Of a stretch of 22,952 nt of DNA, positions 1-7,972 are shown piece after piece. Under the pieces are notes generated by a model. It was given only the letters and a program-made list of their open reading frames with translations. It made no database searches and was not told the DNA's origin. The DNA is taken from the NCBI GenBank assembly GCA_011605715.1, contig JAAOZO010000099.1, forward strand, positions 1 through 22,952, written 5' to 3'. The stretch comes from Nitrososphaerota archaeon. Lineage in GTDB: Archaea > Thermoproteota > EX4484-205 > JAAOZO01. The position numbers were made by a program, and so were the translations under genes. The stretch's first letter is position 1. Each line of letters starts with the position of its first letter.

Positions 1-207
1 AGTGATTTTAGAGCCTACGTTGAAGTGGCATATAGTGTAGCACTTAAAGCAATCGAATTAAATTTAGCAAGGAAAAAGTACACTAAAAAGGATTTGTATG
101 ATAAGATATCTTCAATGATAACTTACCAAAGAGTCTTAATGGAAACTTTAATTAAAAATGGCTTAGTTAATCCTTCTTCGCAATTACAAGGAGCGTTCAG
201 TAGCTGA
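1..207 (+). CDS. 3' end of an unrecognised protein (partial)
   Basis: The frame is open from the first base to a TGA at 205-207, giving the last 68 residues of a protein whose start lies outside the window. A GTG at 25 could serve as a start, but the frame continues unbroken upstream, so truncation by the window edge is the simpler reading. The segment is charged and looks mostly alpha-helical (KAIELNLARKKYTKKDLYDK), ending in a short Ser/Gln-rich tail. I recognise no family motif. The next gene on the same strand begins 93 nt later behind its own TATA box, so the two are probably not one operon. Confidence 0.6.
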   Translation, partial: SDFRAYVEVAYSVALKAIELNLARKKYTKKDLYDKISSMITYQRVLMETLIKNGLVNPSSQLQGAFSS

Positions 208-261
208 GTTGGCCTTAGTTTTAGTCTAAGAGTACCATGCGTAAGGTTGTTCTTTCTAAAA

Positions 262-300
262 GCAAAATATTTTTAACGTACTCTTTTTGAGCTTAGCAAA
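262..300 (+). promoter_or_regulatory. TATA box for leaderless ggt-like gene
   Basis: TTTTTAAC at 270-277 starts 31 nt before the ATG at 301, so transcription should start at or near the start codon. No Shine-Dalgarno sequence precedes the ATG. The same spacing recurs before several other genes of this window. Confidence 0.5.
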
Positions 301-1824
301 ATGCTGAAGACCCCATTTCTTTCAAGGAATGCTGCAGTAGCTTCAGAACACCCTCTGGCTTCGCTAGCTGGAGCAAGGATTATAATGGAAGGCGGCAATG
401 CTTTTGACGCTACTATAGCAGTTTCACTATCTTTAGCCGTGCTTCAACCTCATCTTGGTGGTTTAGGGAGTGACTTCTTTGCTCTCTTTTATGATTCAAG
501 ACACGATAAAGTTTATTGCATAAACTCAAGTGGTTGGTCTCCAAAGAAGTTAAGTGCAGAAGTGCTCCTAAGCAAAGGCATAAAAGAGTTTCCAGCTAGA
601 GGTGCTTTGACACCAGTTGTTCCTGGTCTTGTAAAAGGCCTTTTTGAAGTTTACAGTAAGTTTGCTACTAAAGAGCTAGAAGACCTGTTTGCGTACCCAA
701 TCAGTTATGCTAGGGATGGCTTTCCTGTTTACCCTCAGTTATCTAGAGCCATATCTTCAAACATGAATCTTTCTGAAGATAGAGGCTTTAGAGAAAACTT
801 TTTGCTAAATAACAATCCTCCATCAGTTGGACAGATACTAAAGCAGAAAAATCTTGCTAAAGCGCTTGAACTCATTAGAGATTCTGGACCTAGCGCTTTC
901 TATGAAGGGCCAATTGCTGAAAAAATCGTAGACTACGTAAACAGTAAAGGTGGCTACTTTAGTATAGAAGACTTTAAAGAGTTTAATGCATCGTGGGAAG
1001 CTCCAATAAGTACTTTTTACAATGACGTTAAGGTTTACGAAATTCCACCAAACAGCATGGGTGCTACTACTCTACTTATTCTAAATCTACTTGAAGCACT
1101 AGAAGCTAAAAAGTATAAACCGCTTTCTAAGGAAAGAGTTAACTTATTTGTAAGGTTATCAAAAGTTGCATATATGCATAGGAACAAGAACTTAGGAGAT
1201 CCAAGGTTTGTTGAAACCAATCTCGAAAGTTTTATCTCAAAAAATAGTGCAAAAGAGCTATACAATAGTTTTAAAGCTGAAAACTTTAGTAGTAAACTTA
1301 GAAGTGGTGATACAACATACTTCGCTATAGTTGATGCTGAAGGAAACATAGCTTCAGCCATACAAAGTTTGTTTTATCACTTTGGTTCTGGTCTCACTGT
1401 TCCAGACTATGGCATCCCACTAAACAACAGAGCCTCATACTTCAATTTTTCAGGTCCAAATAAAGTTGAGCCAAGAAAAAGACCTTTACATACGTTATCT
1501 TCTGTTCTTTTAGAAAACAAAGATGGCGTGTTTCTTGGTTTGGGTACGAGTGGGGGTGATTTTCGTCCACAATTGCACGCGCTTCTAATTAGTAATATCG
1601 TAGACTATAACATGGAACTTTGGGATGCAATAGAGGCCCCAAGGTTCTTATGGGAAGGAAACAACGTCCTAGTTGAAGAAGGAGTCGAAGTTCCTGAGGG
1701 ATTGAGCATTAAAAAACAAAAATATCCAAGTTCGATGGGTGTTTCTCAAGGAGTTATGAAAAAAAGCAGTTTAAAAGCTGGTGTTTGTGACGTTAGAGGA
1801 GATGGCTTACCAATAGGGGTTTAA
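301..1824 (+). CDS. ggt: Gamma-glutamyltransferase-family Ntn hydrolase
   Basis: 507 residues, close to the usual GGT/cephalosporin acylase precursor length. Family members self-cleave before a Thr that becomes the nucleophile and then transfer or hydrolyse gamma-glutamyl groups (glutathione, glutamine or related amides). Visible: the N-terminal segment ASEHPLASLAGARIIMEGGN, an oxyanion-region-like HLGGLGSDFF (51-60), the cleavage site SGDTTYFAIVD with Thr338 as predicted nucleophile, and the glycine-rich GLGTSGGD (413-420). Cleavage would give subunits of about 337 and 170 residues. No signal peptide or TM segment is visible, so the enzyme should be cytosolic, unlike bacterial periplasmic GGTs. 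It stands alone on its strand and converges with the helicase gene (40 nt between the stops). The family is clear, but the substrate (gamma-glutamyl peptide or another amide) cannot be told from sequence. Confidence 0.9.
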   Translation: MLKTPFLSRNAAVASEHPLASLAGARIIMEGGNAFDATIAVSLSLAVLQPHLGGLGSDFFALFYDSRHDKVYCINSSGWSPKKLSAEVLLSKGIKEFPARGALTPVVPGLVKGLFEVYSKFATKELEDLFAYPISYARDGFPVYPQLSRAISSNMNLSEDRGFRENFLLNNNPPSVGQILKQKNLAKALELIRDSGPSAFYEGPIAEKIVDYVNSKGGYFSIEDFKEFNASWEAPISTFYNDVKVYEIPPNSMGATTLLILNLLEALEAKKYKPLSKERVNLFVRLSKVAYMHRNKNLGDPRFVETNLESFISKNSAKELYNSFKAENFSSKLRSGDTTYFAIVDAEGNIASAIQSLFYHFGSGLTVPDYGIPLNNRASYFNFSGPNKVEPRKRPLHTLSSVLLENKDGVFLGLGTSGGDFRPQLHALLISNIVDYNMELWDAIEAPRFLWEGNNVLVEEGVEVPEGLSIKKQKYPSSMGVSQGVMKKSSLKAGVCDVRGDGLPIGV

Positions 1825-1864
1825 AGTTCTGGAAAATATGTCTTAAACTCTAGTAAGTATCAAC

Positions 1865-3766
1865 CTAGTTAGTATACTTTTTCTTGTAGAAGAAATCTTC
1901 TGCGTACTTCCCTATGTTCTTATAGTTTCTTATCCTTTTGTAGTTCATCCTTACAAACCTTGGAAGCAAAGAAAGAAAGTTTCTATACCTTCTATCCCCT
2001 AAAACAAAAACTGCTCTGTCCTCGGAAGACCTTAGTGCTCTTCCTAAGGCCTGGGAGGCTCTTCGTATCGCTGGGATAATGTAAGAATAAAGCTCACCTT
2101 TTTCTAAACCATACTTCTTCTTATAAAAGTCTACGTAAAGCTTAGTTTTTGCACTAATTTTATCGAAAGGAATTCCAACCAAGAATACTCCAACAAGTTG
2201 CCTACCAGGAAAATCAGCACCTTCTGAAAATCTTCCTCCTGCTGTAGCTACAAGAACTCCCTTTTTTGATTCTTCTGAAGACCTTTTAAATGCTTCAATA
2301 ATTGCTCTACTCTTATCTCCACTCATGCCTTTTTCTTCAACGTAAACCATTCTGTTGTTTCTTTCTAATACTTGTAGGAGTCCGTTGTCTATCAAATCTT
2401 GTTGTATCCTATAGCTAGCTGAAAATATTGCTATGTTTTCATTTAAGCCTAATACAAACGACTCTATTGCCTCAACATACTTCTTAGCCATTTCTTCAGG
2501 AAGTTCTTCACCTTCAGATGACAGCTCTAAGGTAATTAAAGAAATACAATTTTCTTTTCTTAGCCTAAAGCTAAATTCTCCATAAACAAAAGAACTCAAG
2601 CCTATAGTTTCGGCAAAGGCCTTTGGAGGGCCAAGCGTTCCTGAGCAAAAAATTACCCTATAGTACTTATCCCAAACTTCTGAAAGTAGCTCTCTTGACC
2701 TCATATCAAAAATTTCTAAAGACAAGTTATCTTTGTTTTCTAAGTTTGCTATAAGCGCAACTCCTTCTTCTGATGTCAACTTAAGAGCATTCGCAAAGAA
2801 GTCTCCAAGAGCATGTAGGCTAGACCTTGGAGCTTTTCCTTCTCTTATCTTTTTCTCCCTTATTCTGTTCCCAAGAGCCTTGACTTCTCCTATCCTTTCC
2901 TCAAATTCTTCGTAGTTTCTCGCGCATTTTTTGATAATTTCATTTATCTCAACAACTTTGTCCTCAACATTTTCTTTTTTTATCTCATCAAGAATTTCCT
3001 CTAAGTACAACTTTACACTGATTAGAAATTTACTACATTCTCTTCTTTCAGTGTAGTTTTCTTCAACTTCTTTAATTGCGTTGTTTATGGTGTTGATAGT
3101 AATTTTACTTGTATTTATGCTCGCATAAGCATTCTGTAAATTGTGTGCTTCATCAACAACTAAAAAAGCCTCATCTGTTTTTACTTTACTTTTAATAACC
3201 CAGCTTATCGGTTCGTTGAGTATATAGTTATAGTTTACTGATATGACGTCAGCATATGCTATCAACTCTAGTTGGTAGTAGTATGGGCAAATTTCATTTT
3301 TCTCACACCAGCTTAAAATTTCAGAGTAAGTGCGAGGGACCCTAATGTGCCTTGGCATTGTACTATACAAGTTGCTGTAAAATTTACACTCTCCGTTTTT
3401 TATCTTTGTTTTGCAAAAGTAAGTTATCTCATCGTAGTCCATTTCTTCGTTCATAATTCGCTGCAGTAAGCACATATCTTTTTTTCCTCTAAGTGAGATT
3501 CCAGTAACAGAATGGTTTTTAGATATTGTTTTTAGTTCTTCAATTGGTCTATCCGTTTCTGTTCCAGTTCTAACTGCCCAAATTATTTTCCTTTCCTCTT
3601 TTTTTGCAATCGGTAACAAGGCTGCTAGTATCAGTGGAGTTTTTCCATAACCTGTAGGTGCGCTTATAACCACATTGTTTTCTACTACTTCTTTTTGCAA
3701 AAAATGAAAAAACCGTTCTTGATCGTACTTGAACTTGTACGGAAAGTACTCTACATTAATACTCAA
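1865..3766 (-). CDS. xpd: XPD/Rad3-family Fe-S DNA helicase
   Basis: 633-residue superfamily 2 helicase of the XPD/Rad3/DinG group, which unwinds DNA 5' to 3'. Motifs in order: Walker A APTGYGKT (36-43); Fe-S domain cysteines Cys99, Cys118, Cys127 and the CPYY cysteine Cys160, with an extra Cys154; DEAH box 205-208; motif V around GRFSEGADFPGRQ (511-523); motif VI QALGRALR (572-579). Cys99, 118, 127 and 160 are the likely 4Fe-4S ligands. The start is TTG at 3766: the in-frame TAA at 3776-3778 rules out an extension beyond a few codons, and the nearest upstream ATG-like triplet is out of frame. A TATA-like TTTTATAA at 3796-3803 puts the transcript start about 7 nt upstream. The gene is 64 nt downstream of a UDG gene on the same strand, fitting a DNA-repair neighbourhood. 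Archaeal XPD acts without a TFIIH complex; its exact repair role here is inference. Confidence 0.92.
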   Translation of the reverse strand: MSINVEYFPYKFKYDQERFFHFLQKEVVENNVVISAPTGYGKTPLILAALLPIAKKEERKIIWAVRTGTETDRPIEELKTISKNHSVTGISLRGKKDMCLLQRIMNEEMDYDEITYFCKTKIKNGECKFYSNLYSTMPRHIRVPRTYSEILSWCEKNEICPYYYQLELIAYADVISVNYNYILNEPISWVIKSKVKTDEAFLVVDEAHNLQNAYASINTSKITINTINNAIKEVEENYTERRECSKFLISVKLYLEEILDEIKKENVEDKVVEINEIIKKCARNYEEFEERIGEVKALGNRIREKKIREGKAPRSSLHALGDFFANALKLTSEEGVALIANLENKDNLSLEIFDMRSRELLSEVWDKYYRVIFCSGTLGPPKAFAETIGLSSFVYGEFSFRLRKENCISLITLELSSEGEELPEEMAKKYVEAIESFVLGLNENIAIFSASYRIQQDLIDNGLLQVLERNNRMVYVEEKGMSGDKSRAIIEAFKRSSEESKKGVLVATAGGRFSEGADFPGRQLVGVFLVGIPFDKISAKTKLYVDFYKKKYGLEKGELYSYIIPAIRRASQALGRALRSSEDRAVFVLGDRRYRNFLSLLPRFVRMNYKRIRNYKNIGKYAEDFFYKKKYTN

Positions 3767-3830
3767 ATTTCCCTGTTATTAAGCTATAGCTTTACTTATA
3801 AAATTTATTGAACATCCTTGTCAAAGACGT

Positions 3831-4415
3831 TTAGTTTAACGCTTTTACAATTTCCCCTATCTTTTTCCAATCATTTTTCATCGTCTCACTTACCTTCGGG
3901 TTGTACAATGCAGTTGCTGGGTGATAAGTTGGTACTATTCTTAAGCTTCCATAAAGTAACGAGCTAACTAGAAAGAGTTGGCCATGAATTTGACTCATTG
4001 ACTTAGCTTTAAGGTTAAACTTACTAAAAATTGTAGAGGTTGCAACATTGCCTAAGGTAACTATTACCTTGGGTTTTATGAATCTAATTTGAAAATCTAA
4101 ATACGGGAAGCATGCTTCTATTTCTTCTTGCTCTGGTTCTCTGTTGTTTGGAGGCCTACACTTTACAACATTAGTTATGTACACTTCACTTCTTTCAAGC
4201 CCTGCAATCTTTAACAAAACTTCGTTGAGTATCTTTCCAGCTTGCCCAACAAAGGGCTTACCTTCTTTATCTTCGTTAAAGCCAGGGGCCTCTCCAATTA
4301 AAAGTACCTTTGCTTTTATGTTTCCTTCTCCAAAAACGACATTAGTTCTACTTTTGCTTAAATTGCACTTTTTACATGTAGCAGCTTCTCTAGCTACCTT
4401 TTCAAATTCTTCCAA
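3831..4415 (-). CDS. udg: Family-4 uracil-DNA glycosylase (Fe-S type)
   Basis: 194 residues, the normal size for thermophile UDGa. It removes uracil from DNA to start base excision repair. Motif A is GEAPG (41-45), followed by GKPFVGQAGKILN; motif B region is YHPATAL with His165-Pro166. Four cysteines, Cys14, Cys17, Cys86 and Cys102, match the 4Fe-4S ligand pattern of family 4. TNVVKCRPPNNR is also typical. The start is TTG at 4415; the frame remains open upstream, but a TATA box TTTATAAA around 4441-4449 would start transcription at about 4415-4419, so a leaderless TTG start fits. It is divergent from the oxidoreductase at 4506 and upstream of the XPD-like gene on the same strand. Family assignment is firm; only the exact start is open. 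Confidence 0.93.
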   Translation of the reverse strand: MEEFEKVAREAATCKKCNLSKSRTNVVFGEGNIKAKVLLIGEAPGFNEDKEGKPFVGQAGKILNEVLLKIAGLERSEVYITNVVKCRPPNNREPEQEEIEACFPYLDFQIRFIKPKVIVTLGNVATSTIFSKFNLKAKSMSQIHGQLFLVSSLLYGSLRIVPTYHPATALYNPKVSETMKNDWKKIGEIVKALN

Positions 4416-4505
4416 GCTTCCTAAGTATTCAAAAACACATTTATAAAATTTTTACCCTCATCAAACTAAGCAAATGTTTTTAAGGTCTAACAGCTAGTTC
4501 TTTCT

Positions 4506-5456
4506 ATGAACTCAAAGGTACCAATAGGTGTAATAGGATTTGGAAACATGGGGCAATTACACACAAAAAATGCAATCAAGCTCGGACTATTCGAAGTTAA
4601 GGCTGTTTCTGATATTGACGAAAATGCTTTAAAAGTTGCTAAAACAGATTTTAAGATAAGCGACACTTATAGCAACTACCTAGATTTACTAGAAAGAAAA
4701 GATATCGAAGCTGTTATAATAACAACCCATCCAAATACTCATGCTAAAATTGTTGCTGATGCTTCAAGGTATGAAAAACATGTTTTTTGCGAGAAGCCAT
4801 TTACTCCAAGTTTTAAAGAAGCTCAAGTTGCTTACAGTTCTATAGTTAAGAACAAAATAAAATTTCAGCTAGGTCTTGTACTAAGGTATACGAAAACCTA
4901 CAACGCTCTGCTTAATTATTTGTCTAGTGAAGTTAAGTTGCTTGGTATACAAGGAAGGTACGGTGGATACTTAATAAGCTATAAGCCGCACTTTGATAGA
5001 ACTTTTGACCGAGGCATGGTCAATGGTAACACAATTCACTTAATAGATATAATTCAGTACTTAGCTGGTAGTGTAAAAGAAGTTTATGCAAAGTTCAACG
5101 CAAGCTTCCCCAAAGAGCCAGAGCTTTCTGGGATTATTTCTTTTGTACACAAGAATGGTGTTATCAGTAACCTCTATGCCTCAGGTGCCATGCGAGTGGA
5201 GTCCTTCTTATTCGTGAATACATCAAGCAAAGACTACCTAGTCGAAAGTAACATAAAGCTTTTTGAGATTACAGACAAGGGAAAAACTCAGATTTTATCT
5301 TCTGAGCTTGGGTTTGAAGAAGAATTAGTTGCGTTTTATAACTACTTAGTAAACGGGGTTCCGTCACAATCTGGAATAGAGGATGCAATGAAGCTATCAT
5401 ATCTAATGGAAAAAGTTTATGAGTCTGCAAGTAAGGGGAAGCTGGTAAAAGTTTAA
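4506..5456 (+). CDS. Gfo/Idh/MocA-family NAD(P)-dependent oxidoreductase
   Basis: 316 residues. The N-terminal Rossmann fold carries GVIGFGNMG (Gly11, Gly13, Gly16), with Asp36 after strand beta2 suggesting NAD preference. The family's EKP motif is at 96-98 (lysine thought to act at the active site), and NTIHLID with His178 and Asp181 matches the catalytic H-x-x-D of Gfo/Idh/MocA sugar or inositol dehydrogenases. It probably oxidises or reduces a sugar, sugar acid or polyol; the substrate is not deducible. TTTTTAAG at 4477-4484 lies 29 nt before the ATG, so the mRNA is likely leaderless. The UDG gene is divergent upstream. Downstream, T-rich runs (5463-5480) look like a terminator, so it is probably a single-gene unit. 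Confidence 0.88.
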   Translation: MNSKVPIGVIGFGNMGQLHTKNAIKLGLFEVKAVSDIDENALKVAKTDFKISDTYSNYLDLLERKDIEAVIITTHPNTHAKIVADASRYEKHVFCEKPFTPSFKEAQVAYSSIVKNKIKFQLGLVLRYTKTYNALLNYLSSEVKLLGIQGRYGGYLISYKPHFDRTFDRGMVNGNTIHLIDIIQYLAGSVKEVYAKFNASFPKEPELSGIISFVHKNGVISNLYASGAMRVESFLFVNTSSKDYLVESNIKLFEITDKGKTQILSSELGFEEELVAFYNYLVNGVPSQSGIEDAMKLSYLMEKVYESASKGKLVKV

Positions 5457-5462
5457 CTTTAG

Positions 5463-5481
5463 AGTTTTTTTGTCTGTTTTT
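5463..5481 (+). terminator. T-run terminator after the oxidoreductase gene
   Basis: Two T-tracts (seven and five T) follow the stop codon at 5454-5456 within 25 nt. Archaeal RNA polymerase terminates at such runs without a hairpin. The next gene has its own TATA box (TTTTAATA at 5519-5526, about 30 nt before its ATG). Confidence 0.45.
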
Positions 5482-5548
5482 AAACTTAGAGTTCTGCCTC
5501 TTTATTTTTTAAGAAAGATTTTAATACTACTTTACGATGTTATAACCC

Positions 5549-5923
5549 ATGACTTTATCAGAAGAAGAAAAATATGAGCTAAAAGCTCTCGTAATGGCCG
5601 CACTCGAGGAAGTTGTTGACCCTGAGCTTGGAGTTGACGTTGTAAACCTTGGATTGGTTTATAACGTTGAAGTCTCCGAAAGCGGTGTAGTTAACATTAC
5701 CATGACCCTAACTGCAATTGGCTGTCCTCTTGGAGAACTCATTGCTTCCATGGTAAAGGAAAAGCTTTCATCGTTAGACAGCAGAATAAAGGACATTAAT
5801 CTAGAAATAACGTTTGATCCTCCATGGAATCCAAAAATGGTTACAGAAAAAGGAAGGAAGATTCTTGAGAAGAATTTCGGGTACGACGTAATAGGTAACC
5901 TAATTAGTTCTTACGGAGAGTAG
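5549..5923 (+). CDS. MIP18/DUF59 (SufT/PaaD-like) Fe-S assembly protein
   Basis: 124 residues forming a single MIP18/DUF59 domain. Diagnostic stretches are EVVDPELGVDVVNLGLVY (21-38), the conserved TAIGCP with Cys59, and FDPPWNP (near 90). Proteins of this family (SufT, eukaryotic CIA2, PaaD) help mature or deliver Fe-S clusters. Here that is consistent with nearby Fe-S enzymes (XPD-like helicase, UDG), though that is context only. The mRNA appears leaderless, with a TATA-like box about 30 nt upstream of the ATG. It lacks any Mrp/ApbC ATPase fusion. Family clear; precise client proteins unknown. Confidence 0.88.
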   Translation: MTLSEEEKYELKALVMAALEEVVDPELGVDVVNLGLVYNVEVSESGVVNITMTLTAIGCPLGELIASMVKEKLSSLDSRIKDINLEITFDPPWNPKMVTEKGRKILEKNFGYDVIGNLISSYGE

Positions 5924-5951
5924 AGTTAACGATCCCCTTATCCTAAGCGCA

Positions 5952-6059
5952 TTGAGTTTTGAGTTTACAAATGAAGCTTCTTTGATTATGCCTTGTAGGC
6001 CTAGTAGTGAAGAAGCAGAGATTGGAGAATCTCCAGACTTTAGCTATGAAGAATACTAA
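5952..6059 (+). CDS. Possible small ORF downstream of the MIP18 gene
   Basis: A frame runs to TAA at 6057-6059. It could start at TTG 5952 (35 residues) or ATG 5988 (23 residues, starting MPCRPSSEE and ending PDFSYEEY). The C-terminal part is acidic. No clear Shine-Dalgarno or well-placed TATA box supports it, and the frame is also open upstream in an overlap with the MIP18 gene. It may be chance; no family recognised. Confidence 0.2.
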   Translation: MSFEFTNEASLIMPCRPSSEEAEIGESPDFSYEEY

Positions 6060-6132
6060 AGTAGTAATCTAAAAGATAAAAAAATAAAAATAGAGCTGTT
6101 ATTGCTTTTTACTAAAAAGCCCTCGACGAAAT

Positions 6133-7065
6133 TTATTGTTTGTTTCCTTCTAAAGCCTCTTTTAGTCCTTTAAACCTATTTCTTACAGTAACTTCTGTTA
6201 CGTTACTGGCTTCAGCAATTTGTTTCTGAGTTACTGTGTTGATACCCATTCTTAAAGTTGCCAAGTAAATTGCAGCCGCCACAAGACCCATCGGATCCTT
6301 ACCTGAAGTAGCCTTTCTAGCTCTTGCCTCATTGAGAATCTTAATAGTTTCTCTTTCAACTTCAGGTCCTAGGTTTAGTTTTGATGTAACTTTAGTAACA
6401 TAGAGTGTTGGATCTGTAATTGGCATCTTCTCATTTTCAAGAGCTCTTAATACATTTCTGTAAGCTCTAGCAACTTCTTTCTTCTTTAAGCCTGCCTTAG
6501 CCGCTACCTCCTTTAGAGTTCTTGGAACTTCGCTACTTCTACAAGCAGCATAAACTACAGCTGCAGCCATTGAATTAATTGGTCTTCCTCTTACTAGTCC
6601 CATCTCAAGAGCTTGCCTATAAATCCTCGCGGCTCTTACTACTACATTCTTACCCAAGTTTAGTTGGTCTGCAATATGAACAATATAACGCATCGCAACC
6701 ATTAGGTTTCTCTCATTCGCAGTACTCGCCTTACTCCTTTCTTGCCATAATCTTACTCTTTGAGCTTTGTTTAGCTCTTCCCCTGTTAGTCCCTTTCCTG
6801 AGGCACTTTTTGTCCCAAACTCAACTGTTGTTGCTAGTCCTAGGTCATGTACAAGTGGTGTTAGTGGAGATCCTGCTCTGTCTCTTTGTTCACTTTCCTC
6901 ATCTCCAAATTCACGCCATTCTTGACCCATGTCGTATAGCTTATATAGCACTAGACCACAATTTGCGCAATATACTTCTCCTGTTTTTTCGTCTGTTACT
7001 ATGTTTGTTGAGCCACAATTTGGACAAACGTTTCTTTGCATCACGGTTTCCCAACTTTTTTCCAT
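6133..7065 (-). CDS. tfb: Transcription initiation factor B (TFB)
   Basis: 310 residues, standard for archaeal TFB, which bridges TBP-TATA and RNA polymerase. N-terminal Zn ribbon uses Cys14, Cys17, Cys33 and Cys36 (CPNCG and CANCG). The linker/B-reader region carries GQEWREFGDEE and RAGSPLTP. Two cyclin-like repeats follow (about 110-205 and 210-305), ending with the helix-turn-helix TQKQIAEASNVTEVTVRNRF that contacts the BRE. The ATG at 7065 has a good Shine-Dalgarno (GAGGTGG at about 7071-7078), unlike the many leaderless genes here. Two TATA candidates lie upstream (see separate entry). The family is certain; whether this is the only TFB cannot be told from one window. Confidence 0.97.
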   Translation of the reverse strand: MEKSWETVMQRNVCPNCGSTNIVTDEKTGEVYCANCGLVLYKLYDMGQEWREFGDEESEQRDRAGSPLTPLVHDLGLATTVEFGTKSASGKGLTGEELNKAQRVRLWQERSKASTANERNLMVAMRYIVHIADQLNLGKNVVVRAARIYRQALEMGLVRGRPINSMAAAVVYAACRSSEVPRTLKEVAAKAGLKKKEVARAYRNVLRALENEKMPITDPTLYVTKVTSKLNLGPEVERETIKILNEARARKATSGKDPMGLVAAAIYLATLRMGINTVTQKQIAEASNVTEVTVRNRFKGLKEALEGNKQ

Positions 7066-7070
7066 TTTTC

Positions 7071-7130
7071 TTCCACCTCACTAACTTTTATATACCTCCG
7101 ATTATAAGTGTTCAAAAGAAATATTTAAGT
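7071..7130 (-). promoter_or_regulatory. tfb leader and two possible TATA boxes
   Basis: Reading the minus strand, TTAAATAT (about 7121-7128) and TATATAAAA (7086-7094) are both TATA-like. The proximal box would start transcription almost at the ATG; the distal one would give a leader of about 33 nt that contains the Shine-Dalgarno GAGGTGG. The presence of that site favours the distal box. Confidence 0.4.
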
Positions 7131-7474
7131 CTTTCTAAAATCAATGCGGCGAGCAAAAAGTAGTCGCTAGGTGTGATTTACTAACGTTATTTTTAAGTGT
7201 TTGCTTGCAATAAACATAAAATTGACAGATTTTTAGCGCTTTTTTGTTAAATTACCAATTTTTAAAGCGAAGGAAAATTTAAAAAACTGTTGTTCTGTCC
7301 GTAAAAAATGGAAGCATTTATGTTCTAAGTCGCCTAGTACTTTCAAACTTGTATAACCAAGCTTAAAGTCTTAGTGTATGGTAAGTAAAAATACTTTTGC
7401 CTTTGTAGTTTAGTTTGTTTTGTCGTAAAATGTTTAATTTTAACTTAGCTCAGTGTAAGTCTAGATCTTCTGGT
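7131..7474. other. Gene-free AT-rich stretch upstream of tfb
   Basis: I see no open frame longer than about a dozen codons and no tRNA-like segment. One short hairpin is visible (GGCGA at about 7148 with TCGCT at about 7164). The rest is AT-rich without a convincing terminator or repeat. Confidence 0.4.
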
Positions 7475-7957
7475 TTATGGCTTTGCCAAGTTAGGCCAGC
7501 TTGAAGTGTTTGCGTAGACCCATCCTAGCACTTCGCCATTAAGAACTTTATAACCATCTGCTGATACACTTCCCATTTCCCACTGTTTAGCTGTAGCGTT
7601 CCATTTATACCAAATCCAGTAGTAGCTTGGTTTAGAGTATTTTGTACCAACGTCGTAAATTCCACTAACAAAGGCTCCATATTTTCCAATTGTGTATGTT
7701 ACCCTGTTGTTTGTTGCCTTTATCGTTAGGTTCAATAAAGACGCACCAAAAGGTAGCATCGTATTGTTGTACCAAACTCTCGTACCATTTCCAAAGTTTA
7801 TGACAAGACTTGAAACAACAGTGTTTTCTGAAAGTGCTTTACTAAGTCTACTAATTTCGTTTCTTGTCATTACTAGCTGACTAGCTAAGTAAAAGTTAAC
7901 AACTACTGAAACTAGTAATAGAAAGGACAACATTAACATAACAATAGAAACTTTCAT
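7475..7957 (-). CDS. Membrane-anchored DUF4430 / transcobalamin-like protein
   Basis: About 160 residues from ATG 7957. The upstream in-frame GTG at 7969 is possible, but AAGGTGA just after the preceding stop codon forms a Shine-Dalgarno at proper distance from ATG 7957, so I choose the ATG. An N-terminal TM anchor (VSIVMLMLSFLLLVSVVVNF) is followed by a short helix and an extracytoplasmic domain. That domain has the DUF4430 pattern: IGKYGAFVSGIYDVG, then YYWIWYKWNATAKQWEMG, then GYKVLNGEVLGWVY. DUF4430 resembles the C-terminal beta domain of transcobalamin. Several N-x-S/T sequons fit an exposed archaeal protein. It follows the ECF S-component gene by a few nt, so the two probably form an uptake pair; ligand assignment (cobamide-like) is inference from the domain. 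Confidence 0.72.
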   Translation of the reverse strand: MKVSIVMLMLSFLLLVSVVVNFYLASQLVMTRNEISRLSKALSENTVVSSLVINFGNGTRVWYNNTMLPFGASLLNLTIKATNNRVTYTIGKYGAFVSGIYDVGTKYSKPSYYWIWYKWNATAKQWEMGSVSADGYKVLNGEVLGWVYANTSSWPNLAKP

Positions 7958-7972
7958 TTTTATTTTCACCTT

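Noticed and set aside
6579..7163. Long plus-strand frame antisense to tfb
   Set aside because: Leu/Ser-rich shadow of the tfb coding strand; tfb itself is certain.
7957..7969. GTG at 7969 as start of the DUF4430 gene
   Set aside because: This GTG is part of the AAGGTGA ribosome site for the ATG at 7957.
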